Numbered from the stretch's first letter, positions 29,065 to 37,551 are shown. The stretch is DNA of 64,000 bases from Microbacterium sp. 10M-3C3 (GCF_003931875.1 NZ_CP034245.1:1240001-1304000); one strand, 5' to 3'. Notes: a model not told the origin generated them from the sequence alone. Made by a program: numbers and translations.

Positions 29065-29471
29065 GCCGCCGTACGCGCGCTCGGGCCGTCGCGGCGTGGC
29101 TGCTCGCGGCCGTGTTCGCCGCGGCCGGCATCTCGCACCTCACGTGGGGACGGCGCGGCTACCGCATCGTGGTCCCGGCGTGGGCGCCGCGTGCGACCGG
29201 CCTCGACGTCGACGGGATCGTCGTCGCCTCGGGAGCGGCCGAGCTCGCGCTGGCCGCCGGCCTCGTGGGCCTCCCGGCGGAGCGACGCCGCGTCGGGGCG
29301 GCCGGCGCGCTGTTCCTCCTCGCGGTCTGGCCGGGCAACGTGCATCAGTGGCGGACGCGCCGCAGTGCGCCGCTGCTGCGCACCGACCGGGCGCGCCTGA
29401 TCCGCGTGCTGCTGCAGCCGCTGCTCGTCGCGTGGGCGCTGTGGAGCACAGGCGGCCCGGGAGGCCGCTGA
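29061..29471 (+). CDS. DoxX-like membrane protein
   Basis: 136 residues with four predicted helices: AVAAWLLAAVFAAAGISHL, IVVASGAAELALAAGLVGL, VGAAGALFLLAVWPGNVHQW and LIRVLLQPLLVAWALW. The GISHLTWGRRGYRIVVPAW and WPGNVHQW segments are typical of the short DoxX/DoxD-related membrane proteins in actinobacteria. Its ATG overlaps the second LLM gene's stop (ATGA). It may act as a membrane redox partner for the LLM pair, but this rests only on position. Confidence 0.78.
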   Translation: MSRRTRARAVAAWLLAAVFAAAGISHLTWGRRGYRIVVPAWAPRATGLDVDGIVVASGAAELALAAGLVGLPAERRRVGAAGALFLLAVWPGNVHQWRTRRSAPLLRTDRARLIRVLLQPLLVAWALWSTGGPGGR

Positions 29472-29502
29472 AGGCCTCACGTGCGCCGCGGGCGCTGCCG
29501 CG

Positions 29503-29910
29503 TCACGCGCGCCGGGAGCGCATCGCCCGCGTGTGGGCGAGCGCCGGATCGTCGCGCAGCCGCGCGTAGTCCGCCGACTCCACGGGTACGAGGGCCACGC
29601 GGCCGTCGGCATCCGCGTGCACACCCCACCCGTACCGCTTGCCGAGCGGCGACGAACGCAGGCACGGCTGCCCTTTGGAGAAGAACTCGGCGCGCGCCCG
29701 CTCCCGCTCCTGGGGAGCGATGCCGGCACGGCGCGCGTGCGTCTCGAACACGACGTCGTCGCTCGTGAGCGCGTACGGCCGGGCGCTGATCAGCTCCCAG
29801 TGCAGGCGCGCGATCGTCGGCGAATCGGTCGCGGGCGGGACCTGGGCCGTCGCGGCCGGGCAGTCCTCGGCGACCTCGATGAAGGTGCTCACATAGTCGG
29901 TGGTGTGCAT
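29503..29910 (-). CDS. DUF6157 family protein
   Basis: 135 residues, soluble. The order HTTDYVSTFIEVAEDCPAA, ATDSPTIARLHWELIS, LTSDDVVFETHARR, EFFSKGQPCLRSSPLGKRYG and HADADGRVALVPVES is the DUF6157 pattern I know from many bacteria; function unknown. Full length for the family. A GGGAGG sequence precedes the ATG at 29910. It is convergent with the LLM operon and divergent from the DNA ligase gene. Confidence 0.85.
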   Translation of the reverse strand: MHTTDYVSTFIEVAEDCPAATAQVPPATDSPTIARLHWELISARPYALTSDDVVFETHARRAGIAPQERERARAEFFSKGQPCLRSSPLGKRYGWGVHADADGRVALVPVESADYARLRDDPALAHTRAMRSRRA

Positions 29911-29982
29911 CGTCGGCCTCCCGCCAGGAGAGTACTCCCACGCGCGGACATGCAAGCCCCCGGCGGTGTCGCGGGGGAGTGA

Positions 29983-29988
29983 CATGAT
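29983..29988 (+). promoter_or_regulatory. -10 element (CATGAT) for leaderless DNA ligase gene
   Basis: CATGAT is 5/6 like TATGAT and ends 6 nt before the ATG at 29995; no ribosome binding site is in the gap. Confidence 0.45.
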
Positions 29989-29994
29989 GCGTTC

Positions 29995-31536
29995 ATGCTG
30001 CTCGCCGAGATCGTCGACGCGGTCGCGGAGGTCTCGGCGACGCGCTCGCGACGCGCGAAGGTCGATGCCCTCGCTGACCTGCTCGGGCGGACGCCGCCCG
30101 CGCAGATCGAGACCGTCGTCGGCCTCCTCACCGCGCAGCCGCGGCAGGGCCGGCTCGGCGTCGGCTGGCGCTCGCTGCAGGCTCTGCGCCCCACGCATGC
30201 CGCTGCGTCCGCCCTCGACGTCGCAGACGTCGACACCGCGTTCTCCGCGCTCGCCGCGACCTCGGGCTCCGGATCCGCAGCCCGCCGCACGGCACTCCTC
30301 GACGACCTTGCCGCCCGCGCCACGGCACCCGAGTGGGATCTGGTGACGCGCATCGTGCGCGGCGAGCTGCGCACGGGCGCCCTCGAAGGCGTGCTCGTGG
30401 ACGCCCTTGCGCGTTCCAGCGGACAGCCGCTCGATCGGGTGCGCCGCGCCGCGATGCTCGTCGGCGACCTGGGTGAGACGGCGCGGATCGCGCTCACCGA
30501 CCCCGGCGCCCTCGCCTCGGTCGGCCTGCGCGTAGGCCGTCCGGTGCTGCCGATGCTCGCCGCCACCGCCGAATCCGTGACCGCGGCGCTCACGGACGGC
30601 CGCGCCGCCTCCGTCGAGTACAAGCTCGACGGCGCCCGCATCCAGGTGCACCGGGGCGGCGACGACGTGCGGGTGTTCACGCGCAGCCTCGCCGACGTCA
30701 CGGCGCGCGTGCCGGAGATCGTCGCGGCCGTGCGCACGCTCCCGGCCGGCCGGCTCATCCTCGACGGCGAGACCCTCGCCCTCGACGAGGACGGCGGGCC
30801 CCGCGCGTTCCAGGACACGATGGCGCGCTTCGGCGCGGAGTCCGGTGACATCGTGCTGCGGCCGTGGTTCTTCGACGTGCTGCACGTCGACGGTCGCGAT
30901 CTGCTCGACGAGCCCCTGTCGGTGCGGCAGGCCGAGCTCGAGCGGGTGGCCGGCGCCTTCCGCGTGCCCGCGCGCGTGACGACGGATGCAGCGGAGGGGG
31001 AGGAGTTCGCGCGCGCGGCGCTCGCCGCCGGTCACGAGGGCGTCATGGTGAAGGCGCTCGATGCGCCCTACGCCGCCGGCCGCCGCGGCGACACGTGGCG
31101 CAAGGTCAAGCCCGTGCACACGTTCGACCTCGTCGTGCTCGCGGTCGAGCGCGGCTCGGGCCGCCGCGCGGGCTGGCTGTCGAACATCCACCTGGGCGCG
31201 CTCGATCCCGCCGGGCAGTACGGGCCGGCCGGCGGCTTCGTCATGGTGGGGAAGACCTTCAAGGGCATGACCGACGAGATCCTGCGGTGGCAGAGCGAGA
31301 CGTTCCCGGCGCTCGCGACGGACGATGACGGCTACGTCCTGACCCTGTCGCCGGTCACGGCCGTCGAGGTCGCGATCGACGGCGTGCAGCGCTCGCCGCG
31401 ATATCCCGCCGGGCTCGCGCTGCGGTTCGCGCGGGTGAAGCGCTATCGCCCCGACAAGCGCGCCGCCGACGCCGACACGATCGGGACGCTCCGTGCGATG
31501 CTGCCCGGCCGCGCCGACGTCGCCGTGTCAGGATGA
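29995..31536 (+). CDS. ATP-dependent DNA ligase
   Basis: 513 residues. An N-terminal helical DNA-binding domain (about 1-180) precedes the adenylation domain with motif I EYKLDGARIQVH; Lys210 is the AMP-accepting residue. Later nucleotidyltransferase motifs are LILDGETLALDEDG (III), EGVMVKALDAPYAAG (IV) and WRKVKPVHTFDLVVLA (V), followed by an OB-fold. This is the archaeal/LigB-type layout found in actinobacteria beside the essential NAD-dependent LigA; it probably serves repair. The following gene overlaps its stop by ATGA. Confidence 0.93.
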   Translation: MLLAEIVDAVAEVSATRSRRAKVDALADLLGRTPPAQIETVVGLLTAQPRQGRLGVGWRSLQALRPTHAAASALDVADVDTAFSALAATSGSGSAARRTALLDDLAARATAPEWDLVTRIVRGELRTGALEGVLVDALARSSGQPLDRVRRAAMLVGDLGETARIALTDPGALASVGLRVGRPVLPMLAATAESVTAALTDGRAASVEYKLDGARIQVHRGGDDVRVFTRSLADVTARVPEIVAAVRTLPAGRLILDGETLALDEDGGPRAFQDTMARFGAESGDIVLRPWFFDVLHVDGRDLLDEPLSVRQAELERVAGAFRVPARVTTDAAEGEEFARAALAAGHEGVMVKALDAPYAAGRRGDTWRKVKPVHTFDLVVLAVERGSGRRAGWLSNIHLGALDPAGQYGPAGGFVMVGKTFKGMTDEILRWQSETFPALATDDDGYVLTLSPVTAVEVAIDGVQRSPRYPAGLALRFARVKRYRPDKRAADADTIGTLRAMLPGRADVAVSG

Positions 31537-32186
31537 CGCCCATGACGCGCGCGCAGGGCCCCGACGGCGAGATCGAGTACCGCGTGGTCGGCGCGCCGGG
31601 CGCGGCGAGGGCGGTGCTCGTGCTGCGCACCGGCGCGCTCGCCACCACCGATCCCGCGCCGGCGATCACGGCCCGGTGGCCGGTGCGGCTGCTGCTCGTC
31701 GACCTCGACGGGAACGACCTCGACGATCCTCCCGCGTACGGCGGCGAGACCCCCGCGGGGGCGACCGCGACGCAGGTGGAGCGGATCCTCGACCGCGAGA
31801 CCCCCGGCGCCGTCGTCGGGCTCGTGGCCGAGCGCGCCGCCGTGGCGTTCGCGGTGTCGCTCGCGGCAGGCCTCGGCGATCGCGTCGACCGTCTCGCCCT
31901 GGTCTCGCCGCCCGCCCCCGAGACCCCGCTCGCGCGCGACGTCCTCGAGCAGCGCATCGGCGCCGTCCGAGCGCGGACGGTCGTCTTCGACGGCGGGCCG
32001 GATGACGGCGCGCCGGGCGAGGGCGGCCCGGGCGACGGCGATGCGCCCGACGGCTGGGGTGCGTGGTACGCCGCGCGATTCCTCGACGGCCGGATGCAGC
32101 GGCGCGATGCCCGGTCGTCCCTCGGCGGCGCGCTGACGCTCACGGCGGTGTGGCCGGACGTGCTGTCGCACGTCGCATCCGACTGA
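31533..32186 (+). CDS. Hypothetical protein with degenerate alpha/beta-hydrolase features
   Basis: 217 residues, no signal peptide or membrane helix. Possible alpha/beta-hydrolase traces: YRVVGAPGAARAVLVLRTGAL at the N-terminus and VVGLVAERAAVAFAVSLAAGLGDRVDRLALVSPP in the middle, where the usual G-x-S-x-G nucleophile reads VAERAA, so a catalytic Ser is missing. A Gly/Asp-rich loop (about 158-173) is low complexity. Probably non-catalytic or unrelated. Translationally coupled to the DNA ligase (ATGA), which suggests a shared transcript but not a shared role. Confidence 0.6.
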   Translation: MTPMTRAQGPDGEIEYRVVGAPGAARAVLVLRTGALATTDPAPAITARWPVRLLLVDLDGNDLDDPPAYGGETPAGATATQVERILDRETPGAVVGLVAERAAVAFAVSLAAGLGDRVDRLALVSPPAPETPLARDVLEQRIGAVRARTVVFDGGPDDGAPGEGGPGDGDAPDGWGAWYAARFLDGRMQRRDARSSLGGALTLTAVWPDVLSHVASD

Positions 32187-32197
32187 GCGGCCGCGCA

Positions 32198-32247
32198 CGA
32201 CACGAGCCCGGGGGCGGACCGGTCGGCCCGCCCCCGGGCTCGTGTCG
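32198..32247. terminator. Perfect 20-bp bidirectional terminator hairpin
   Basis: The 20-nt arms 32198-32217 and 32228-32247 are exact reverse complements, 10-nt loop. Core CGGGGGCGG/CCGCCCCCG. It lies between the convergent ligase-operon and CUT2 permease gene and should end both transcripts. Confidence 0.85.
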
Positions 32248-32257
32248 GAGGCCGCGG

Positions 32258-33532
32258 TCAGGTGCGCGTGAACGACCCGCCCGACCGGAGCCGCGACAGC
32301 GCGTCGACGGTGGCGGCGAGGATCAGGACGCCGCCGGTGACGAGCAGGTTGATGCCCGCGGGCAGGTTGAGCAGTCCGAGCCCGTTCGTGATCACCGCGA
32401 TCACGAGCGCGCCGATCGCCGCGTGCAGCAGCCGCCCGCGGCCGCCGAACAGGCTCACGCCGCCGACCACCGCCGCTGCGACGCCGCTGAGCACGATGTC
32501 CCGGCCGACCGTCGCATCGACGGAGCCGACACGGGAGACCGAGAGCAGGCCCGACACCACCGCGAGCGTCGAGCAGATGACGAACGCCCACCACTTCACC
32601 CAGCGCACCTTCACACCCGACCGGCGGGCGGCCTCGGCGTTGCCGCCGATCGCGTAGATGTAGCGGCCGAAGCGGGTGCGGTCGAGCACGAACGTGCCGA
32701 TCCACAGGATCGCCAGCACGACGGGCACGATGATCGGCACGCCCTGCACCGCGTTGACGGACTGGCCGCGGTCGAGGTTGAGGATGTAGACGAGCACGCC
32801 GCCGATGACGGCGATCACCGCGAGCTTGATCCACACGAGGGAGATCGCCCGGTTGGGAACCCCCGCCCGGCGGCGCCGCGCGCGGTCCCACATCGAGGTG
32901 CCGGCCGAGACGACGAGCATGACCACGAGCATGACCCAGCCGCCCCACACCGGCAGGTTGCCGTTCTGCAGGGCGAGGAGCTCGGGCACCTCGAGGCGGT
33001 AGAGCCCGCCGTCGCCGATGATGAGCAGCGCGAGGCCCTGATATCCGAGGAAGAGGCCGAGGGTCACGACGAACGAGGGGATCCCGACGCGCGCCACGAA
33101 GAATCCGATGAGGGCCCCGGTGCCTATGCCGACGGCGAAGCCGATGAGCAGCGCCCAGGGCCAACTCACGCCGAACTGCGCGTTGAGCACGACGAACAGC
33201 GCCATCGCGACGCCGCCGGTCACACCCGCCGACAGGTCGATCTCGCCGAGGAGCAGGACGAAGACGAGCGCCATCCCGAGCATCACGAGCGTCGCCGCCT
33301 GGTTGAGCAGATTCGCGAAGTTGCGCTCGGTGAGGAAGAACGGGCTCAGCGAGGCGAACAGGAGGCTCAGCACCACGAGGCCGCCGATCGCGGGCAGGGC
33401 GCCCATGTCGCCGCCTCGCACGCGCTGCCACCACGCGGCGACCTGGTCGCGCAGACCGCCCTCCACGCCGCTGCCGATGAGGTCGCCCGACACCGGGTCG
33501 GGAGACGCCTGGGTGCGCGCCGCGTCGCTCAT
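32258..33532 (-). CDS. Sugar ABC transporter permease, CUT2 (XylH/RbsC-like)
   Basis: 424 residues with about ten to twelve predicted helices. LLGEIDLSAGVTGGVAMALF, IPSFVVTLGLFLGYQGLALL, and RTRFGRYIYAIGGNAEAARRSGVKV are the characteristic CUT2 permease blocks (G-EIDLS, FG-YIYAIGGN). A roughly 50-residue extra loop with DRARRRRAGVPNRAI and a further helix is of the XylH type. Last gene of an operon lipoprotein-ATPase-permease; its ATG overlaps the ATPase stop. Confidence 0.93.
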   Translation of the reverse strand: MSDAARTQASPDPVSGDLIGSGVEGGLRDQVAAWWQRVRGGDMGALPAIGGLVVLSLLFASLSPFFLTERNFANLLNQAATLVMLGMALVFVLLLGEIDLSAGVTGGVAMALFVVLNAQFGVSWPWALLIGFAVGIGTGALIGFFVARVGIPSFVVTLGLFLGYQGLALLIIGDGGLYRLEVPELLALQNGNLPVWGGWVMLVVMLVVSAGTSMWDRARRRRAGVPNRAISLVWIKLAVIAVIGGVLVYILNLDRGQSVNAVQGVPIIVPVVLAILWIGTFVLDRTRFGRYIYAIGGNAEAARRSGVKVRWVKWWAFVICSTLAVVSGLLSVSRVGSVDATVGRDIVLSGVAAAVVGGVSLFGGRGRLLHAAIGALVIAVITNGLGLLNLPAGINLLVTGGVLILAATVDALSRLRSGGSFTRT

Positions 33533-34320
33533 GCCTGGTCCTCCGAAGTGATGATCGTGTCGGTCGTGAGCAGCGGCGCCCCGGTCTGCGTGCGCGTGCC
33601 CGTGATGTAGCCGACGACGTCGTCGCGCGTCGTCTCGGCGGCCTTCAGCTGCGCGACCATCTGGCCGAGGTAGAGCACCGCGATGTCATCGGCCACGGCG
33701 AAGACGTCCGCGAGGTTGTGGCTGATGAGGATCACCGCGACGCCCTGCTCGGCCAGGCGCGTCACGAGGTTCAGCACCTGCTCGGTCTGGGCGACGCCGA
33801 GCGCCGCGGTCGGCTCGTCGAGGATCACGACGCGCGCCTTCTTCAGCACCGCGCGGGCGATCGCGACGGTCTGCCGCTGGCCGCCCGACAGCGACGAGAC
33901 GCGCTGGCGCACCGACTTGACGGTGCGCACCGAGAGCGAGCGGAGCGTGTCGGAGGCTTCGCGCTCCATGCGGCCCTCGTCGAGGGTGCCGCCGGAGAGC
34001 TCCTCGCGGCCGAGGAACATGTTCTGGACGATGTCCAGGTTGTCGGCGAGCGCGAGGTCCTGGTACACCACCTCGATGCCGAGGGCGGCGGCCTCGCGCG
34101 GCGTCGTGAGCGCGTGCGGCTCGCCGTCGACGAGGACCTCGCCGTCGTCGTAGGGCTGCACGCCCGCGAGGCCCTTGATGAGGGTCGACTTGCCGGCGCC
34201 GTTGTCGCCGACGAGCGCGGTCACCGTGCCCGGACGCACGGTGAGGTCGACGCCCTTGAGGACGTTGACGGGGCCGAAGGACTTCTTCACGCCCCGCAGT
34301 TCGATGATCGGATCTGGCAT
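33529..34320 (-). CDS. Sugar ABC transporter ATP-binding protein, single-domain CUT2
   Basis: 263 residues, one nucleotide-binding domain. Walker A GDNGAGKST (38-46), signature LSGGQRQTVAIARA, Walker [13 protein letters not shown] and the switch His in ILISHNLADV. Most CUT2 ATPases are tandem two-domain proteins of about 500 residues; a single-domain partner as here is the XylG/FrcA-like actinobacterial variant. It energises uptake of the pentose-type sugar bound by the lipoprotein encoded upstream. Preceded by an intercistronic hairpin (34350-34378) and a GGAGGCGGG ribosome binding site. Confidence 0.93.
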   Translation of the reverse strand: MPDPIIELRGVKKSFGPVNVLKGVDLTVRPGTVTALVGDNGAGKSTLIKGLAGVQPYDDGEVLVDGEPHALTTPREAAALGIEVVYQDLALADNLDIVQNMFLGREELSGGTLDEGRMEREASDTLRSLSVRTVKSVRQRVSSLSGGQRQTVAIARAVLKKARVVILDEPTAALGVAQTEQVLNLVTRLAEQGVAVILISHNLADVFAVADDIAVLYLGQMVAQLKAAETTRDDVVGYITGTRTQTGAPLLTTDTIITSEDQA

Positions 34321-34349
34321 TCCCGCCTCCTTGCTGACGGACAGGACGA

Positions 34350-34378
34350 GGGCGCCGCGTCACACGGACGCGGCGCCC
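34350..34378 (-). terminator. Intercistronic hairpin between CUT2 lipoprotein and ATPase genes
   Basis: GGGCGCCGCGTC (34350-34361) and GACGCGGCGCCC (34367-34378) pair perfectly around a 5-nt loop. It lies 13 bp after the lipoprotein stop and 29 bp before the ATPase start. It may stop part of the transcription or protect the upstream mRNA, favouring excess lipoprotein. Confidence 0.75.
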
Positions 34379-34391
34379 CCGTCGGGCAGGG

Positions 34392-35468
34392 TCACTTGAC
34401 GCCGTACTCCTGGCACTTGGCTGCGACATCGGCCGTGCAGATGTCCGACGCGGAGGCGTCGCCGGCGGCGACCACGTCCTTGACCTGGTCCGGCCCGACG
34501 AGCTTGGGCGTCACCGCGATGTACGGCGTGCCGTCGTCGAGCTTCTGGTCGGCCGAGGGCGTCTCGCCGCTGAGGAGCTTCGTCGCCACGTCGACCGCCG
34601 CATCCGCCTCCTCCTTGACCGGCTTGTAGACGGTGGCCGTCTGCCAGCCGAGCAGGATGTTCTGCAGACCCGCGACGTTCGCGTCCTGACCCGACACGGC
34701 AACGCCGGTCAGGTTGTTGTTCTGCAGCACCTTGATGACGCCCGCGGCGTTGGTGTCGTTGGCCACCCACACGCCGTCGACCTTGCCGCCGAGCGACGTG
34801 AGGGCCTGCTCGAAGTTCGTCTGCGACTTGGCCTGGTCCCAGACCCCGGGAGGCTCGGCGGCCGGCTTGATGCCCGCGGCCTCCATGACCTCGACGGCGC
34901 CCTCCTTGAACATCGCGGCGTTGCCGTCGGTCGGGTCACCGCCCATGTACACCACGACCGCGGTGGCCGGGTCCTTGCCCGCCGCCTTCAGGCCGTCGAG
35001 CACGGTCTGGCCCTCGAGACGGCCGACCTCGACGTTGTCGAACGACACGTAGTAGTCGGCGCCCTCGAACGGGCGGTCGTACGCGACGACGGGGATGCCC
35101 TCGCCCTTCGCCTTCGCGGCCACGGCCTCCGCCGCGCCCTGGTAGTCGACGAGCATCATCACGCCGCAGCCCTTCGTCAGCTGCTGGTCGGCGATCGTGG
35201 AGTACTTGTTCGTGTCGCCCTGCGCGTTCTGGATGTCGACCTCGAACCCGGCGCCCTCCAGACCCTCCTGGAGGTACTTGCGGTCGAAGTTCTCCCAGCG
35301 CGGCGAGGACGCCGCATCCGGGAGGATGACGCACGCGCGCTTGCCGGCGGCGTCCCCTCCGTCGCCGCCGCCCGACGCGGAGCCGCCGCTGGAACCGGCG
35401 CACCCTGCGAGAAGCACCGCAGCGGCGCCTGAGAGCGCTACCACGGCGGCCAATGAGCTTCGCTTCAT
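34392..35468 (-). CDS. Sugar ABC transporter substrate-binding lipoprotein (CUT2)
   Basis: 358 residues. Signal with lipobox LAGC (Cys23), Gly/Ser linker, then a type 1 periplasmic-binding fold: CVILPDAASSPRWENFDRKYL, QGDTNKYSTIADQQLTKGC, VVAYDRPFEGADYYVSFDN (the sugar-contacting block) and WVANDTNAAGVIKVLQNN. The YDR and DNxxVGRLEG motifs are typical of XylF/ChvE-like pentose binders. First gene of the CUT2 operon. No catabolic genes accompany it. Confidence 0.93.
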   Translation of the reverse strand: MKRSSLAAVVALSGAAAVLLAGCAGSSGGSASGGGDGGDAAGKRACVILPDAASSPRWENFDRKYLQEGLEGAGFEVDIQNAQGDTNKYSTIADQQLTKGCGVMMLVDYQGAAEAVAAKAKGEGIPVVAYDRPFEGADYYVSFDNVEVGRLEGQTVLDGLKAAGKDPATAVVVYMGGDPTDGNAAMFKEGAVEVMEAAGIKPAAEPPGVWDQAKSQTNFEQALTSLGGKVDGVWVANDTNAAGVIKVLQNNNLTGVAVSGQDANVAGLQNILLGWQTATVYKPVKEEADAAVDVATKLLSGETPSADQKLDDGTPYIAVTPKLVGPDQVKDVVAAGDASASDICTADVAAKCQEYGVK

Positions 35469-35500
35469 TTCTCACCCTTCGTTGGTGTGAGGATCACCCT

Positions 35501-35534
35501 CATGGGCCGAGGTCGTCTGCGACCTCGGCCCATG
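35501..35534 (-). terminator. 15-bp hairpin between NYN gene and CUT2 operon
   Basis: CATGGGCCGAGGTCG (35501-35515) pairs perfectly with CGACCTCGGCCCATG (35520-35534), loop 4 nt. It is only 32 nt upstream of the lipoprotein start codon, so it either terminates the upstream NYN transcript or forms part of the 5' leader of the sugar operon. No U-run follows in the minus direction. Confidence 0.65.
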
Positions 35535-35613
35535 AATCATGCCCCCGCATGGAGGCCATCCGCACGCGCCGAATATCACGTTTCGGTAAAGGCTGCCGAT
35601 GCAGCCCCTGTGC

Positions 35614-36477
35614 TCAGGCCTTGGCGGGCACGAGCCGTACGCGCACGATGTGCTCGGACTCGTCGATCTCGGCGACCTCGGGGTGCGCCTTGAGGAAGTC
35701 CGAGAAGCTGCGCGCGCCGTACGCCTTCTCGCTGAACGCGGGATCGAGGCGCTTGATGAGTCCCTTCACGGCCGACGCGTGCTGCCACTCGTCCTCGTCG
35801 CGGTCGGTGCCCAGCCGCAGTGCCCGCTCGAGCAGCTCGGCGGCGGGGTCGGAGGTGCGCTTGCGCGAACGCGGGCGCGTCGGCGCGTTCTCCTTCTTGG
35901 CCGTGACGGGCAGCGCGATGCCGGGGAGCGCGTCGTAGTTGTCGAACTGATCGCACGCCGCGGCGAGCGACTTGGCCGTCGAGCCGGCCACGCCGACGCC
36001 CACGACGTAGCGGCCGAGGCGCTTGCACCGCTGGGCGAGCGGGACGTAGTCGCTGTCGCCGGCCACGATCACGACGTGCGTCAGATCGGGCAGGCGGAAC
36101 ATGTCCTCGACGGCGTCGACGGCCAGACGGATGTCCGCGCCGTTCTTGGCGTAGGCGGCCGCGGGGAACAGCTGCACGAGGTCTACTGCCCGTGCCACCA
36201 GCTGGGAGCGGTACTCGGCGTTCACCGGGGCCGACCAGTCCGCATACGCGCGCGTGAGGACGAGCGTGCCGAAGGAGGCGGCGTAGTCGATGATCGCGCC
36301 GACGTCGATCGTGGCGGCGGCCAGGCGTTCGGCGATCTCGGTCTCGGCGGCGTTCTCGGCGATGCGGGCGCGGTCGCGCGCGTAGGCGTTGCGCCCGTGG
36401 ACGCGGTCGTACCACGACATCACGATGTTGTCGAAGTCGAGGTAGACGGCGACGCGGGCGCTCTGGGAGTCGGGCAT
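35614..36477 (-). CDS. NYN-domain ribonuclease-like protein with C-terminal LOTUS/OST-HTH domain
   Basis: 287 residues. The NYN (LabA/PIN-like) domain spans about 8-165: VAVYLDFDNIVMSW gives the first acidic cluster, NGADIRLAVDAVEDM and VVIVAGDSDYVPLAQRCKRLG the others, the expected metal-binding Asp set of PIN-type RNases. After a basic linker (PTRPRSRKRTS) the C-terminal 75 residues, with ASAVKGLIKRLDPAFSEKAYGARSFSDFLKAHPEV, match the OST-HTH/LOTUS RNA-binding fold. Likely an RNA-processing or decay enzyme. The bacterial targets are unknown. Confidence 0.88.
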   Translation of the reverse strand: MPDSQSARVAVYLDFDNIVMSWYDRVHGRNAYARDRARIAENAAETEIAERLAAATIDVGAIIDYAASFGTLVLTRAYADWSAPVNAEYRSQLVARAVDLVQLFPAAAYAKNGADIRLAVDAVEDMFRLPDLTHVVIVAGDSDYVPLAQRCKRLGRYVVGVGVAGSTAKSLAAACDQFDNYDALPGIALPVTAKKENAPTRPRSRKRTSDPAAELLERALRLGTDRDEDEWQHASAVKGLIKRLDPAFSEKAYGARSFSDFLKAHPEVAEIDESEHIVRVRLVPAKA

Positions 36478-36494
36478 GCGGTCAGTCTCTCGTG

Positions 36495-37478
36495 TCAGTG
36501 TTCGTGGGGGTAGCGGACGCCGATCTGCGCGCGGATGTCGTCGAGCACACGCATGATCGCGACCGATTCGTCGATCGGCAGGATCTCGCTCGAGGTGCGG
36601 CCGGCGCGCACGAGCGCCTCGGCGTGCAGCGCCTGGTACTGCATGCCGCGCCCGGCGACGTCGGACACGAAGTCCTCGCGCACGGCGCCGTCGGGGCCGA
36701 TGACGCGGAACGACGTGGGGGTGTACCAGACGCGGTCGATCTCGATCCGCGCGTCGGTGCCGATGATCGCGGCGGTGTTCGGACCGGCCGCGCGCGAGGA
36801 CGACAGGGTGGTCGACACCGCGCCGCCGGGGTGGGTGAAGACGGTGGCGATCTCGGTGTCGGCGCCCGTGTCGGCCAGACGCGCCCGCGCCGTGGTCGTC
36901 TCGGGCAGGCCGAGCACCGCGATCGCGAACGACACCGGGTACACGCCGAGGTCCAGCAGCGCGCCGCCGCCGAGTGCGAGGTCGTTGAGCCGGTGGCCCG
37001 GGTCGGACGTGATGCGCTGGGTGTGATCGGCCGTGACGGCGCGGATCTCCCCGAGTGCCCCCTCGGCGAGGAGCTCGCGGATGCGGACCATGTGCGGCAG
37101 GAAGCGCGTCCACATCGCCTCGAGGGCGAGCAGTCCGCGCTCGGCGGCGCGCTCGCGCACGCGCTCGGCCTCGGCGCCGGTGAGGGTGAAGGGCTTCTCG
37201 ACGAGCACATGCTTGCCCGCGTCGAGCGCCGCCAGCGCGTTCTCGGCGTGCGCGGGATGCGGCGTGGCGATGTAGACGATGTCGACCTCGGGGTCGGTCA
37301 CGAGCTCGTCGTACGAGCCGTGCGCCCGCGGGATGCCGAACTCCCGCGCGAACGCGGTCGCCGATTCGAGGCTGCGGGAGCCGACGGCGGCCGCGGTCAG
37401 GCCGGCGACGGCGAGATCGGCGGTGAAGGCGCGGGCGATGCCGCCCGTGGCGAGGATCCCCCAGCGAAGCGCACTCAT
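36495..37478 (-). CDS. Gfo/Idh/MocA-family NAD(P)-dependent oxidoreductase
   Basis: 327 residues. Rossmann N-terminus WGILATGGIARAF, then VDIVYIATPHPAHAENALAALDAGKHVLVEKPFTL, with the EKP motif that holds the catalytic Lys. C-terminal domain includes GGGALLDLGVYPVSFA, where the D-x-G-x-Y/H motif is present. Probably oxidises or reduces a sugar or inositol-like compound. The ATG at 37478 has TACGCT 7 nt upstream, suggesting leaderless expression. It is followed by the NYN gene after 17 bp. Confidence 0.92.
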   Translation of the reverse strand: MSALRWGILATGGIARAFTADLAVAGLTAAAVGSRSLESATAFAREFGIPRAHGSYDELVTDPEVDIVYIATPHPAHAENALAALDAGKHVLVEKPFTLTGAEAERVRERAAERGLLALEAMWTRFLPHMVRIRELLAEGALGEIRAVTADHTQRITSDPGHRLNDLALGGGALLDLGVYPVSFAIAVLGLPETTTARARLADTGADTEIATVFTHPGGAVSTTLSSSRAAGPNTAAIIGTDARIEIDRVWYTPTSFRVIGPDGAVREDFVSDVAGRGMQYQALHAEALVRAGRTSSEILPIDESVAIMRVLDDIRAQIGVRYPHEH

Positions 37479-37485
37479 CCTCACG

Positions 37486-37491
37486 AGCGTA
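37486..37491 (-). promoter_or_regulatory. -10 element (TACGCT) for leaderless oxidoreductase gene
   Basis: TACGCT ends 7 nt before the ATG at 37478. Confidence 0.5.
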
Positions 37492-37545
37492 CCGGCCGCG
37501 CCCGCACCGCCGGGCGGGCGCACCGCCCCGGCCGGTCGCGGCCTC

Positions 37546-37551
37546 TAGGCT
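37546..37551 (+). promoter_or_regulatory. -10 element (TAGGCT) for leaderless M20 peptidase gene
   Basis: TAGGCT ends 6 nt before the GTG at 37558; no Shine-Dalgarno sequence between. Confidence 0.5.

Noticed and set aside
29503..31191. Minus-strand extension of the DUF6157 protein into the DNA ligase region
   Set aside because: The extra part is antisense to the ligase; DUF6157 proteins start at MHTTDYVSTF, and a ribosome binding site precedes that ATG.
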